A stretch of DNA of 64,000 nucleotides from Mycobacterium sp. MFM001 (lineage in GTDB: Bacteria > Actinomycetota > Actinomycetes > Mycobacteriales > Mycobacteriaceae), in NCBI RefSeq assembly GCF_003402475.1, contig NZ_BFAB01000005.1, positions 251,633 through 315,632 of the forward strand, in the 5' to 3' direction. Positions 30,760 through 40,269 of this stretch are shown piece by piece. The notes below the pieces were generated by a model that worked only from the letters and a program-made list of their open reading frames with translations, searched no databases and was not told where the DNA came from. The position numbers and the translations under genes were made by a program. The stretch's first letter is position 1. Every line of letters starts with the position of its first letter.

Positions 30760-31938
30760 ATGCCCACCGACGTGTTTGGCCCGGCCAAGCTTGGTCCGCT
30801 GACGCTGCGCAACCGCATCATCAAGGCCGCGACGTTCGAGGCCCGCACACCCGACGCGCTGGTGACCGACGACCTGATCGAATACCACCGGCTGCCGGCC
30901 GCCGGCGGGGTCGGCATGACGACGGTCGCCTACTGCGCGGTCTCCCCCGGTGGCCGTACGTCGGGCGACCAGATCTGGATGCGCCCGGAAGCCGTTGCCG
31001 GGCTGCGCCGGCTCACCGACGCCGTGCACGCCGAAGGCGCAGCGGTCAGCGCACAGATCGGCCACGCCGGGCCGGTCGCCGACGCCCGCTCCAACAAGGC
31101 CACCGCGCTGGCCCCGGTGCGGTTCTTCAACCCGATCGGGATGCGGTTCGCCCGTAAAGCCACCCGCGACGACATCGACGACGTCATCGCCGCACACGCC
31201 AACGCGGCGAAACTGGCGATCGACGCCGGGTTCGACGCGGTCGAAATCCATTTGGGCCACAACTATTTGGCGAGTTCGTTCCTCAGCCCGCTGATCAACC
31301 GCCGCGACGACGAGTTCGGCGGCTCGCTTCAGAACCGCGCCAAAGTCGCCCGCGGCCTCGTCATGGCCGTACGCCGTGCCGTCGACACCCAGATCGCGGT
31401 GACCGCCAAACTCAACATGGCCGACGGCGTGCGCGGCGGCATCACCGTCGAGGAGGCGCTGACCACCGCGAAATGGCTGCAGGACGACGGCGGGCTGGAC
31501 GCCATCGAATTGACCGCCGGCAGTTCGCTGGTCAACCCGATGTACCTGTTCCGCGGCGATGCGCCGGTCAAGGAGTTCGCCGGCGCGTTCAAGCCGCCAC
31601 TGCGCTGGGGCATCCGGATGACCGGCCACAAGTTCCTGCGCGAATACCCCTACCGGGACGCCTATCTGCTGCGCGACGCCCGGCTGTTCCGCGCCGAGCT
31701 GACGATGCCGCTGATCCTGCTCGGCGGCATCACCAACCGCGAAACGATGGAGCTGGCAATGACCGAGGGCTTCGACTTCGTCGCGATGGCCCGCGCGCTG
31801 CTGGCCGAACCGGATCTGGTCAACCGGATTCGCGACGAGCGCGACGTGCGCTCGGCGTGCATCCACTGCAACCTGTGCATGCCGACGATCTACAGCCGCA
31901 CGCGCTGCGTCGTCACCGGCGCACCGGACGCGCGCTGA
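30760..31938 (+). CDS. NADH:flavin oxidoreductase, Old Yellow Enzyme family
   Basis: A 392-residue TIM-barrel FMN enzyme reducing activated C=C bonds. AQIGHAG and HLGHNYLASSFLSPLINRR hold the FMN and substrate residues. CIHCNLCMPTIYSRTRC near the C-terminus resembles the iron-sulfur cysteine cluster of the 2,4-dienoyl-CoA reductase branch, but the second half (flavodoxin/FAD domain) is absent, so it is a single-domain form. Corresponds to Rv3359. The natural substrate is unknown. Start chosen at the first ATG after the -10-like TATAAG. Confidence 0.88.
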   Translation: MPTDVFGPAKLGPLTLRNRIIKAATFEARTPDALVTDDLIEYHRLPAAGGVGMTTVAYCAVSPGGRTSGDQIWMRPEAVAGLRRLTDAVHAEGAAVSAQIGHAGPVADARSNKATALAPVRFFNPIGMRFARKATRDDIDDVIAAHANAAKLAIDAGFDAVEIHLGHNYLASSFLSPLINRRDDEFGGSLQNRAKVARGLVMAVRRAVDTQIAVTAKLNMADGVRGGITVEEALTTAKWLQDDGGLDAIELTAGSSLVNPMYLFRGDAPVKEFAGAFKPPLRWGIRMTGHKFLREYPYRDAYLLRDARLFRAELTMPLILLGGITNRETMELAMTEGFDFVAMARALLAEPDLVNRIRDERDVRSACIHCNLCMPTIYSRTRCVVTGAPDAR

Positions 31939-32027
31939 CGATGCGCGCCGCGTAGCGGCGGGCTGAGGAAGCGCGCCATCGGGCGGCCCGCTGACGCCCA
32001 CGTCAAACCCAACCGCGCGCAAATGGA

Positions 32028-32060
32028 TACAGTCGGTTCGGTGAACCAACCAGCTACAGT
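32028..32060 (+). promoter_or_regulatory. Tandem -10 elements ahead of the FHA-ABC gene
   Basis: TACAGT occurs twice (32028-32033 and 32055-32060), 27 bp apart. Each is followed after exactly 7 bp by an in-frame start codon: GTG at 32041 and ATG at 32068. Both match TANNNT. Two leaderless transcripts giving proteins that differ by nine residues are possible. Confidence 0.45.
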
Positions 32061-32067
32061 TGTCTCG

Positions 32068-34683
32068 ATGAGTCAAGCAGCACCGCCGGCGCTGACGGTT
32101 CGGTATGACGGATCCCAACGCACGTTCGCACCGGGCCACGACGTGGTCATCGGACGCGACCTTCGCGCCGACATGCGCATCACGCATCCGCTTATTTCGC
32201 GTGCGCATCTGCTGCTGCGGTTCGACCAGGGCCGGTGGCTGGCGATCGACAACGGTTCGCTGAACGGCACCTTCGTCAACGGCCGTCGCGTCCCCGTCAT
32301 CGACATCCACGACGGCCAGAGCATCAACATCGGCAACCCCGACGGGCCGCGGCTGACCTTCGAGGTCGGGCGGCACGCCGGAATGGCGGGCCGGCCACCG
32401 CGAACCGCGTCGATGCGCGTCGTCCAACCGTCCGGGGCGCCGCGCCCGTCGCACCCGCAACCGGCGCGCCAGCCGGGCGGGTCGTGGCCCTCGCAGTCGG
32501 CGCCGAGCCGGCCCCACCCGCCGGGTAACCATCCGCATACCGCGCCAGCACCACCGCAGCCGATGTATCCGCCCAGCGGCGGACAGCGACCGGCGGCGGC
32601 ATACCCGGGCAGCCCCCCGCCGTCGGCGCCGCCGCCGAGCGTCCAGCCGCAGACCCGGATGGCTCCCGCCCAGGCCAAGCCGCCCGAGGTGGGCAACCTG
32701 GCGACGAAGATGATCCAGGTCTTGCGCCCCTCGGCCGCGGCACCGGAGAAGCCGAGCGGGTCGCAGACCATCGGCCGCGCCACCGACAACGACATCGTCA
32801 TCCAGGACGTGCTGGCGTCGCGCCACCACGCTTTCCTGGTGCCGTCGCCGCTGGGCACCGAGATCCGCGACGCGCGCAGCATCAACGGAACGTTCGTCAA
32901 CGGCGTCCGGGTCGGGTCGGCAGTGCTCAACGAGGGCGACGTGGTCACGATCGGCAACGTCGACCTGGTCTTTTCCGACGGCACCCTGGTCCGGCGCACC
33001 GAAGCCGCGACGCGCACCGGCGGCCTCGAGGTCAACAGCGTGCACTTCAAGGTCGACGGCAAGGAACTGATCGACAACATCTCGCTGACCGCCCGGCCCG
33101 GCACGCTTACCGCGATCATCGGCGGGTCCGGCGCGGGCAAGACCACGCTGTCCCGGCTGATCGCCGGATACACCCGCCCCAGCCAGGGCTCCATCACCTT
33201 CGAAGGGCACGACATCCATCGCGAGTACGCGACGATGCGCAGCCGGATCGGGATGGTTCCGCAGGACGACGTGGTGCACCGCCAGCTGACGGTCAACCAG
33301 GCCCTTGGCTACGCCGCCGAGTTACGGCTGCCGCCGGACACCAGCAAAGAAGAGCGTGCCCAGGTCGTGGCGGGCGTGCTCGAGGAGCTCGACCTGACCA
33401 AGCAGGCCGACACCCGGGTGGACAAGCTCTCCGGTGGCCAACGCAAACGCGCATCGGTCGCGCTGGAGCTGCTCACCCAGCCGTCGCTGCTGCTGCTCGA
33501 CGAGCCCACCTCGGGCCTTGACCCGGCGCTGGACCGTCAGGTCATGCTGATGCTGCGGTCGCTGGCCGACGCCGGCCGCACCGTGCTGGTGGTTACCCAC
33601 TCGGTGTCGTACCTCGACGTCTGCGACCAGATTCTGGTGGTGGCACCGGGCGGCAAGACGGCGTTCTGCGGACCGCCCAGCCAGGTCGAGTCCGCGTTCG
33701 GCACCAGGAACTGGGCGGAAATCTTCGCCAGCGTGGGCGCCGACCCCGACGAAGCCAACCGGCGCTTCATGGAAAGGGAGGGTCGACGACCCGAGCAGCA
33801 TGTGCGGACCACCACCACCGAGCCTGGGGACCTGGGTGAGCCGGTGCACACCGACCGGTGGCGCCAGCTCTCCACGATCGCCCGGCGGCAGGTCCGGCTC
33901 GTCCTTTCCGACCGCGGTTACACCGTGTTCCTGGCGATCCTGCCGTTCCTGATGGGTGCGTTGTCGCTGACCGTGAAAGGCCCCAAACCCGGCCTCGGTG
34001 TTGCGGATCCACAAGGCCCCGCACCTACTGAGCCGCAGTACATCATGGTTCTGCTGTGTATCGGGGCGGTGTTCATGGGCACCGCGCTGACGATCCGCGA
34101 CCTGATCGGTGAACGCCCGATCTTCCGCCGAGAACAGGCGGTGGGCCTGTCCACCACGGCCTACCTGCTGGCCAAGGTCGTCGTCTTCTCCGTGTTCGCG
34201 ACCATCCAGGCGGCGATCGCCACCGCCATCGTCAGGATTGGCAAGGGCGCGCCCACCGCGCACCCGCCGTTCTTCGACAACTCGACGTTCTCGCTGTTCC
34301 TCACCGTCGCGGCAACCTGTATCGCGTCCGCGATGTTCGGCCTGCTGCTGTCGGCGATAGCACAGACCAGTGAGCAGATCATGCCGCTGCTGGTGGTGTC
34401 GATCATGTCGCAGCTGGTTCTCTGCGGCGGGATGGGGATCCCGGTGACCGGCCGGTTCGGCCTTAACCAGCTGTCGTTCGTGACGCCCGGACGCTGGGGA
34501 TTCGCCGCTGGGGCGTCGTCGATCGACTTCCCGCACCTGGTGAAGGTTCCGCAAATCCCGACGGACGACCGCTGGTGGCAACACAGCAAGCACATCTACG
34601 TCTTCGACATGGCGATGCTGGCGGCGCTGTCGGTGGCCTACACCGTGTACATCCGGTGGCACATCCGGCTCAAACGCAAGTAG
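32068..34683 (+). CDS. ABC exporter with two FHA domains (Rv1747-like)
   Basis: A 871-residue half-transporter. FHA1 (about 10-90; VIGRDLRADMR, SRAHLLLRF) and FHA2 (about 232-305; IGRATDNDIVI, SRHHAFLV) flank a proline-rich linker; such domains bind phosphothreonine. The ATPase has Walker A near 352 (GGSGAGKTT), signature LSGGQ near 454 and LLLLDEPTSGLD just after. The C-terminal third has six or so membrane helices of the ABC-2/ABCG type. It resembles Rv1747, a PknF substrate linked to lipooligosaccharide-type export, which lies elsewhere in M. tuberculosis. No kinase gene is nearby here. Confidence 0.92.
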   Translation: MSQAAPPALTVRYDGSQRTFAPGHDVVIGRDLRADMRITHPLISRAHLLLRFDQGRWLAIDNGSLNGTFVNGRRVPVIDIHDGQSINIGNPDGPRLTFEVGRHAGMAGRPPRTASMRVVQPSGAPRPSHPQPARQPGGSWPSQSAPSRPHPPGNHPHTAPAPPQPMYPPSGGQRPAAAYPGSPPPSAPPPSVQPQTRMAPAQAKPPEVGNLATKMIQVLRPSAAAPEKPSGSQTIGRATDNDIVIQDVLASRHHAFLVPSPLGTEIRDARSINGTFVNGVRVGSAVLNEGDVVTIGNVDLVFSDGTLVRRTEAATRTGGLEVNSVHFKVDGKELIDNISLTARPGTLTAIIGGSGAGKTTLSRLIAGYTRPSQGSITFEGHDIHREYATMRSRIGMVPQDDVVHRQLTVNQALGYAAELRLPPDTSKEERAQVVAGVLEELDLTKQADTRVDKLSGGQRKRASVALELLTQPSLLLLDEPTSGLDPALDRQVMLMLRSLADAGRTVLVVTHSVSYLDVCDQILVVAPGGKTAFCGPPSQVESAFGTRNWAEIFASVGADPDEANRRFMEREGRRPEQHVRTTTTEPGDLGEPVHTDRWRQLSTIARRQVRLVLSDRGYTVFLAILPFLMGALSLTVKGPKPGLGVADPQGPAPTEPQYIMVLLCIGAVFMGTALTIRDLIGERPIFRREQAVGLSTTAYLLAKVVVFSVFATIQAAIATAIVRIGKGAPTAHPPFFDNSTFSLFLTVAATCIASAMFGLLLSAIAQTSEQIMPLLVVSIMSQLVLCGGMGIPVTGRFGLNQLSFVTPGRWGFAAGASSIDFPHLVKVPQIPTDDRWWQHSKHIYVFDMAMLAALSVAYTVYIRWHIRLKRK

Positions 34684-34706
34684 CGCTCAGCTGCCCGGCG
34701 CTGCGT

Positions 34707-35288
34707 TCAGCTGCCGGCCGGTTCCAGCGTTGCCAGCGCGTACTCGCTGATCGCGATCAGTGCGTCGGTGGCCGAGCGGCGATCGCGGGCATCGATGTTG
34801 ATGATCGGGATGTGCTCGGGCAGCGTCAGCGCCTTACGCACCTCGGCCACGGGATACCTTGGCGCGCCCTCGAATTCGTTGACCGCGATCAGGAACGGCA
34901 GGTTGCGGTGTTCGAAGAAGTCGACTGCGGCGAAGCTGTCCTGCAGACGCCGGCAGTCGACCAGGATGATCGCCCCGATTGCCCCGCGCACCAGGTCGTC
35001 CCACATGAACCAGAACCGTCGCTGCCCGGGGGTGCCGAACAGGTAGAGCACCAGATCCTCGTAGAGGGTAATCCGGCCGAAGTCCATTGCGACAGTGGTG
35101 GTCCGCTTGTCGGGGGTGGCCTCCAGCATGTCGACACCCGCAGAGGTGTCGGTGACCATCGCCTCGGTGCGCAGCGGCATGATCTCCGACACCGCGCCCA
35201 CGAAGGTCGTCTTGCCGGCGCCGAACCCGCCCGCGATGACGATCTTGGTCGAGGCGGTTTCCCGCGCCTCAGAGCGCTCGTAGGCCAC
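34707..35288 (-). CDS. Conservon small GTPase (CvnD/MglA-like)
   Basis: A 193-residue GTP-binding protein. GGFGAGKTT (20-28) is the P-loop, FGTPGQRRF the switch II/G3 region (G-T-P-G-Q), and VNEFEG replaces the usual NKxD G4 motif, as in other CvnD proteins. Last of a four-gene conservon CvnA-B-C-D (Rv3365c-Rv3362c), in which the kinase-like membrane protein recruits the roadblock, DUF742 and GTPase proteins. Overlaps CvnC by 20 bp. Confidence 0.9.
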   Translation of the reverse strand: MAYERSEARETASTKIVIAGGFGAGKTTFVGAVSEIMPLRTEAMVTDTSAGVDMLEATPDKRTTTVAMDFGRITLYEDLVLYLFGTPGQRRFWFMWDDLVRGAIGAIILVDCRRLQDSFAAVDFFEHRNLPFLIAVNEFEGAPRYPVAEVRKALTLPEHIPIINIDARDRRSATDALIAISEYALATLEPAGS

Positions 35289-35640
35289 GGAGCGTCCTTC
35301 CTATCAGTTCGCGGCGTTCGTCGCGGGTCGAACGCTCAGTCAAAGTCCGCCTCACCTGAAGGTAGCCCGAGGTCACCAAGTCGCCGACCAGGACGCGCGT
35401 AACACCGAGCGGCAAATCTAGCCGGGCCGAGATTTCCGCGACCGACGGGCTTTTGACACACAGCTGGACGATCTTGCCTCGAACGTCACTGGTTGGCCAT
35501 TTGTGAAACAGGGCCGACTGCAGCGTCTGCACCGGCGCTTCCATGGGAAGGTCGACGGAGGTGTCGGTCCGCCCGGCCGTGAGGGTGTACGGGCGGACAA
35601 GACTCGCCTCAGCTGCGGGCGGCGGCTCGGGTCTTTCCAT
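35269..35640 (-). CDS. Conservon DUF742 protein (CvnC)
   Basis: A 123-residue protein of the DUF742 family, predicted winged helix: VRPYTLTAGRT at the front, and VAEISARLDLPLGVTRVLVGDL as the helix-turn-helix-like part. DNA binding is not established for the family. Third gene of the conservon; 17 bp after CvnB and overlapping CvnD. Corresponds to Rv3363c. Confidence 0.9.
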   Translation of the reverse strand: MERPEPPPAAEASLVRPYTLTAGRTDTSVDLPMEAPVQTLQSALFHKWPTSDVRGKIVQLCVKSPSVAEISARLDLPLGVTRVLVGDLVTSGYLQVRRTLTERSTRDERRELIGRTLRGLRAL

Positions 35641-35657
35641 CGCGGCTCACGACTGCT

Positions 35658-36074
35658 TCACGAGGGCTGGGCAGCTCGCCGGGACGACTGCACGACGCCG
35701 CCCACCCGTTCGACAAGGACCGCCATCTCGTATCCGATCTGGCCGATATCGCACGACGTCGCGGCCAGCGTGGCCAGATGCGAGCCGTCGCCGACCCGCA
35801 TCAGCAGCAGGTAGCCGTTCTGCATTTCCACCACCGACTGCAGCACCTGGCCGCCGTCGAACAGCTGCGCGGCGCCGGTGGCCAAGCTGGCCAGGCCGGA
35901 CGCCACCGCGGCCAACTGGTCGGCCCGCTCGCGCGGCAGGTGCTCGCTGGCGGCCATCAGCAGCCCGTCGACGGACACCAGCACCGCATGCGACACCCCG
36001 GGCACCTCGCGGGCGAAGTTCGACACCAGCCAGTCCAGCGAGTTGCCGTGCGACTGGCGTAAGGGGTTGGTCAT
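35658..36074 (-). CDS. Conservon roadblock/LC7 protein (CvnB)
   Basis: A 138-residue roadblock-fold protein ([20 protein letters not shown] and [16 protein letters not shown] are typical), the class that acts as GTPase-activating partner of MglA-type GTPases such as the downstream CvnD. ATG overlaps the CvnA stop (36071-36074). Corresponds to Rv3364c, a protein reported to be exported and to inhibit host cathepsin G; no signal peptide is visible here. Confidence 0.9.
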   Translation of the reverse strand: MTNPLRQSHGNSLDWLVSNFAREVPGVSHAVLVSVDGLLMAASEHLPRERADQLAAVASGLASLATGAAQLFDGGQVLQSVVEMQNGYLLLMRVGDGSHLATLAATSCDIGQIGYEMAVLVERVGGVVQSSRRAAQPS

Positions 36075-38863
36075 TCGTCAGATCCTTGATTCGTCTCACG
36101 GGCGTGCGACCGTCCGGCTCGCACGCCGCCGAAGTGGCTGCTGATGGAAGCGCGGATCGCTTCGGGGTCCGGGGCTTGGTGCCGACCGGAGCCAAATCCG
36201 CCGTTCGATGCTACCCCGTTGTCCTCGTCGGCCCGGTGGTGAGCGACCCCATTAATGCGGCTCGTGCGGTCCCCATGGTTGCCGGGCGTCTCGGGGGTGG
36301 CCCCGCCGGGAACCAGGCGGGCGCCGGGTTCGCGCACCGGCAGGCCCGTGTCGGTGTGCGCGGAGACCGGCACGTTCTCGACCTCGGCGGCCGCCGACCA
36401 GCCGCGGTCCCACACCGTCTTCCAGTCCAGATCGGCGCTGCGCGCCAACTCGTGCGGGTCGACCAGCCACTCGGAGAGCATCCGCTGATAGATCAGGTCC
36501 TCGGGTTCGGCCGGCTCGGCGACGGGCGCGGCGGCCTCGGCCGGCCAGTACTCGTCGGCTTCCGCCGAAGCGGGCTCGGCAGGTTCGGGTTCAACCCTCG
36601 GCCGGGTGAAGAACGACGACGTGTTCGAAACCGGTTGTGGCGCAGTCGGTTCTGGGTGCGGCTCGTCCTGTTCGCCCCACCATTGCTGCTCGGACTGTTG
36701 CTCCGGGGGTTCGGCCGGGCGGGCCGGCGCGCCGGTGATGCCGCTGGAGCCGGGGGTGCGCCGCGGCAGCAGGGTGGCCGGTGATTCGGGTGGGTGCGAG
36801 CCGTTGCGCTCGGCCGGTTCGGGCGGGGCGGCGAACTCGGCGGCGTCGCTGTAGTCCGCGGCGGCCGCCGCCTCCTCGACCGTGGCCATCCGCCGCTGCG
36901 CCGGGGCCGGTCGCGGCCCGGCGTACTCGTCGGCGCCCACCAGCACCGCCGGCGGCAGGTAGACCTCGGCCGTCGTGCCCGAACGGTGCCCGTCGCGCGA
37001 GGAATTGCGCAGCCGCACCCGGATCCCGTGCCGGTCGGCCAGCCGGCCGACCACGAACAGGCCCATGTGGCGGGCGTTGTCGGGGGTGACTTCGCCGCCG
37101 GCGCGCAGTCGCATGTTGGCGATGCGCCGGTCTCCGTCGGTCATGCCCAGGCCGGCGTCGACGATCTGGATGAGCACCCCGCCGTCGTTGCGCCGGCTGG
37201 CGGACACGCGTACCGGCGACATAGGCGGCGAATACCGCAGCGCGTTGTCGATCAGTTCGGCGAGCAGGTGGACGATGTCGCCGGCGGCGGCACCGAGGAC
37301 CGTGCTGTCGGGCACGGTCGGCGTCTCGACCCGGCGGTAATCCTCGACCTCGGAGGTGGCGGCGTTGATCAGCGTGGACAGCGGCTGCGGTGCGCGCTGG
37401 TCACCGCGGGAGGTCTGCGCGCCGGCCAGCACCAGCAGGTTCGCGCCGATGCGGCGCATCCGGGCGGCCAGGTGGTCGAGCCGGAACAGGCTGTCGAGCC
37501 GCTCCGGGTCCTGCTCGTTGCGCTCCAGCCGGTCGATCAGCGACAGCTGCTGGTCGACCAGCGACCGGTTGCGCCGCGACATGGTCTCGAACATGTCGTT
37601 GACCAGCAGCCGCAGCCGGGCCTCGTCGCCGGCCAGCAGCAGCGCCTGGGTGTGCAGCTGGTCGACCGCGTGCGCCACCTGGCCGACCTCCTCGCTGGTG
37701 TAGACCGGCAGCGGCTCGGGGGCCCGCTCGTCGCCGGCCCGCACCCGGGCGATCTCCCGCTCGAGGTCTTCGTGGGCAACCTTGAGCGCGCCGTCGCGCA
37801 GCACCCGCAGCGGCTGGATCAGCGAGCGCGCCACCAGCAACACGATCACCAGCGCAGCCACGATGGCAGCCAGCACCAGCACGGTGTCGCGGATGGCGGC
37901 GTCGCGCCGATCATTGGCCCGGTCCTCGACCGCCTTGGTCACCGACGAGGTGGAGTCCTTGATGATTTGCGAGGCGATCGCGTCGGTGGTCTGGATCGAG
38001 CGCAGCAGCGCCGGGTTGTTGACCAACAGGCTGGCCGGGTCGGACATGATCGCCATCCGGGTCACCATCTGCTGCTGCAGCTTCTTGGCCTCCGGGGAGC
38101 CGACGCCGAGCACCTCGGCCATCCCGAACAGCGTCGACGGCTCGGTGCCGGCCAGGGTCATCATCGAGGTGCGCAGCTCTGGCTCGGGCAGGTCCCCGCC
38201 GCGGGTGACCAGCAGCTGCTGCATCATCATCTGGCCGCGGGCGCCGATCGCCCGGCTCAACCCCTGCGCGGTCGCCCGGATCTTCTCGTTGTCCACGCGG
38301 ACCGACCCGTCGATGGCGTTCTCGGCGGTCAGCAGGATGGGCGCATAGCCGGTTACCCGGTCGCGCAAGCCGATGCTGTTCGACGACACCTTGTCCAGCA
38401 ACGCCTGGCCACCGTTGAGCAGAACGCCGACGCCGTTGCGCACGTCGGCGGCGACGTCGGTGTCCGCCAGCCGCGACTGCAGCTCGGATTTGCGGGCCTC
38501 GTAGTTTTTCTTCGCGCCCTCGACATCACCGCCGTTGGAACTCGACAACAACGCCACGTCGAGCGCCGACATGTATTTGGTAATGGCCGGAACGACTTCG
38601 GCGCGGTCGGCCGCCAACCGAAGCTCGCTGGCTTCGTTGAGCGCGCCATAGATGCGTAATCCCCCGAAAACCATTGCCAGGATCAATGGCACCGCGACAA
38701 TCGCGACGACTTTCCATCGAACCGGCCAATTGCGTAGCGACCATGTCGGCGGGCGTTTTACCGGAGCAGGTTCCGCGGTGTCCGGGGTGTCCGGCTCGAC
38801 CACTTCGGCGGGCCGGGCGAACAGCGTCCCCAAACCGCGGCCGTGTGTACGCGCGTCGTTCAT
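36071..38863 (-). CDS. Conservon sensor histidine kinase-like protein (CvnA)
   Basis: A 930-residue membrane sensor. Helix 1 (about 50-72), an extracytoplasmic nitrate/nitrite-sensing-like domain, helix 2 (about 328-350), HAMP (about 350-405), a helical region with [12 protein letters not shown] and an HATPase with [12 protein letters not shown] (N box), DAGLGM (G1) and [14 protein letters not shown] (G2). The last 280 residues are acidic, proline-rich and low in structure, with one conserved island around [21 protein letters not shown] precedes the ATG. No response regulator follows; the output is probably the GTPase switch. Corresponds to Rv3365c. Confidence 0.92.
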   Translation of the reverse strand: MNDARTHGRGLGTLFARPAEVVEPDTPDTAEPAPVKRPPTWSLRNWPVRWKVVAIVAVPLILAMVFGGLRIYGALNEASELRLAADRAEVVPAITKYMSALDVALLSSSNGGDVEGAKKNYEARKSELQSRLADTDVAADVRNGVGVLLNGGQALLDKVSSNSIGLRDRVTGYAPILLTAENAIDGSVRVDNEKIRATAQGLSRAIGARGQMMMQQLLVTRGGDLPEPELRTSMMTLAGTEPSTLFGMAEVLGVGSPEAKKLQQQMVTRMAIMSDPASLLVNNPALLRSIQTTDAIASQIIKDSTSSVTKAVEDRANDRRDAAIRDTVLVLAAIVAALVIVLLVARSLIQPLRVLRDGALKVAHEDLEREIARVRAGDERAPEPLPVYTSEEVGQVAHAVDQLHTQALLLAGDEARLRLLVNDMFETMSRRNRSLVDQQLSLIDRLERNEQDPERLDSLFRLDHLAARMRRIGANLLVLAGAQTSRGDQRAPQPLSTLINAATSEVEDYRRVETPTVPDSTVLGAAAGDIVHLLAELIDNALRYSPPMSPVRVSASRRNDGGVLIQIVDAGLGMTDGDRRIANMRLRAGGEVTPDNARHMGLFVVGRLADRHGIRVRLRNSSRDGHRSGTTAEVYLPPAVLVGADEYAGPRPAPAQRRMATVEEAAAAADYSDAAEFAAPPEPAERNGSHPPESPATLLPRRTPGSSGITGAPARPAEPPEQQSEQQWWGEQDEPHPEPTAPQPVSNTSSFFTRPRVEPEPAEPASAEADEYWPAEAAAPVAEPAEPEDLIYQRMLSEWLVDPHELARSADLDWKTVWDRGWSAAAEVENVPVSAHTDTGLPVREPGARLVPGGATPETPGNHGDRTSRINGVAHHRADEDNGVASNGGFGSGRHQAPDPEAIRASISSHFGGVRAGRSHARETNQGSDE

Positions 38864-39057
38864 AAGACTTCCTGCTTAATTGCACCCGCCGCAGGGCAGA
38901 CGGGCGAGCGATATGCGCCTGGCAATTCGACGAGTATGACAGCCTGCAGCCACCGCGGCCACAATTCTTACTGAACAGACAGAGTTCGCCGGACCGTGCC
39001 AGACGCCGCAAAGGATAGCTGAGCAAATTGGCGACGGACAACTGCGATGATCGTCGG

Positions 39058-39519
39058 ATGTTCCGGCTGCTGTTTTACTCGCCGCGGATAGCACCCAACA
39101 CCGGCAATGCGATTCGGACCGCGGCGGCCACCGGCTGCGAGCTCCACCTGGTCGAGCCGCTGGGTTTCGACCTGTCCGAACCCAAGCTGCGGCGTGCCGG
39201 GCTGGACTATCACGACCTGGCGTCCGTCACCGTGCACGCATCATTGGACGCGGCGTGGGAGGCATTGTCGCCGCCACGGGTCTTCGCGTTCACCGCACAC
39301 GCGACGACGTTGTTCACCGACGTGCGCTACCAGGCCGGCGACGTGTTGATGTTCGGGCCGGAGCCCACCGGGCTGGATGCGGCGACGCTGGCCGACGCGC
39401 ACATCACCGAGCGGGTACGGATCCCGATGCTGGCTGGGCGGCGGTCGCTGAATCTGTCCAATGCCGCCGCGGTCGCGGTCTACGAGGCGTGGCGCCAGCA
39501 AGGCTTCGCCAGCGCTTGA
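39058..39519 (+). CDS. trmL: tRNA (cytidine/uridine-2'-O-)-methyltransferase, SpoU family
   Basis: A 153-residue minimal SPOUT enzyme of the TrmL type, methylating the ribose of the wobble base. It opens MFRLLFYSPRIAPNTGNAIR (motif 1); MFGPEPTGLD (motif 2) and IPMLAGRRSLNLSNAAAVAVYE (motif 3) form the knotted SAM site. The ATG at 39058 matches the family start; a TTG ten codons earlier is in frame but not needed. Called spoU (Rv3366) in M. tuberculosis. Confidence 0.92.
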   Translation: MFRLLFYSPRIAPNTGNAIRTAAATGCELHLVEPLGFDLSEPKLRRAGLDYHDLASVTVHASLDAAWEALSPPRVFAFTAHATTLFTDVRYQAGDVLMFGPEPTGLDAATLADAHITERVRIPMLAGRRSLNLSNAAAVAVYEAWRQQGFASA

Positions 39520-39521
39520 GC

Positions 39522-39582
39522 GTCGAGTGGCCACTTAATACACGCTTTTTGCCCCGAACCGGGACATAACTGGCCATTCGGC
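39522..39582. repeat. Intergenic hairpin repeat, copy C
   Basis: Arms start GTCGAGTGGCCACTTA (39522-39537) and, on the minus strand from 39582, GCCGAATGGCCAGTTA; 13 of these 16 outer positions match, the inner part pairs poorly. The arm is the copy A arm with TGGAC changed to GCCAC on both sides, so the pairing is kept. It fills the gap between convergent trmL and the nitroreductase gene. Confidence 0.68.
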
Positions 39583-39589
39583 GAGAGCG

Positions 39590-40231
39590 TTACCAGGTGT
39601 TCCAGTGGGTGACTTGCTCGGCGGGCAGCCGCTTGGCGGGCTTGAAGTCGGTGCCCTTGGTGTAGGCGATCGGGAACAACCCGCCCTGGCTGTACTCGTC
39701 GAAGGGAATGCCGAGCACCTCGGCGGCCTGCTTTTCGCCGTCGCCGATCAGATGCAGCGTCGTCCACGCCGAACCGAGACCGCGCGAGCGCAGCGCCAGC
39801 ATGAAACTCCACACCGCGGGCAGCAGCGATCCCCAGAACGACGCGCTCATCCCGGCCGGTGAATTGTCCGGCCGCCCTTGCAGACACGGGACGAGCATCA
39901 CCGGCACCTCGTGGAAGTGCTCGTTGAGATATTTGGCCGACTCGTACACGAGGGGCCTGCGTTCGTCGCGACTGTCGCCGTACTCCGGCTTAGGCAGGTC
40001 GAGATAGCTGGTCGCGTTGGTGCGGTAGATATCGGCCAGCGCCTTTTTCTTGTCGGGGTCGTCGACGAACACCCACTGCCAGCCCTGGGCGTTGGAACCG
40101 GTGGGCGCCTGCAGGGCCAATTCGAGGCACTCCATCAGCACCTCCCGCGGTACCGGCTTTTCCAGGTCGAGGCGCTTGCGGACCGACCGGGTGGTGGTGA
40201 GGACTTCGTCGAACGACAGGTTCAGGGTCAT
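39590..40231 (-). CDS. Nitroreductase-family FMN oxidoreductase
   Basis: A 213-residue NAD(P)H-dependent flavin reductase. TTRSVRKRLDLEKPVP is the N-terminal FMN-binding segment; ALQAPTGSNAQGWQWVFVDD and GLGSAWTTLHLIGDGE are family hallmarks. The physiological substrate is unknown. Corresponds to Rv3368c. It is 38 bp downstream of dnaE2 in reverse order (dnaE2 lies upstream on the same strand only beyond its own stop at 40270 being read first), so it may be read through from dnaE2. Confidence 0.9.
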   Translation of the reverse strand: MTLNLSFDEVLTTTRSVRKRLDLEKPVPREVLMECLELALQAPTGSNAQGWQWVFVDDPDKKKALADIYRTNATSYLDLPKPEYGDSRDERRPLVYESAKYLNEHFHEVPVMLVPCLQGRPDNSPAGMSASFWGSLLPAVWSFMLALRSRGLGSAWTTLHLIGDGEKQAAEVLGIPFDEYSQGGLFPIAYTKGTDFKPAKRLPAEQVTHWNTW

Positions 40232-40269
40232 GTAGCGAGACTACATTTTCACACTCGGCGCAAAAGGCG

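Noticed and set aside
40251-40260. CACACTCGGC between the nitroreductase and dnaE2, identical to the outer end of hairpin copy A
   Set aside because: Only ten bases match and there is no opposite arm; could be a remnant but also chance.
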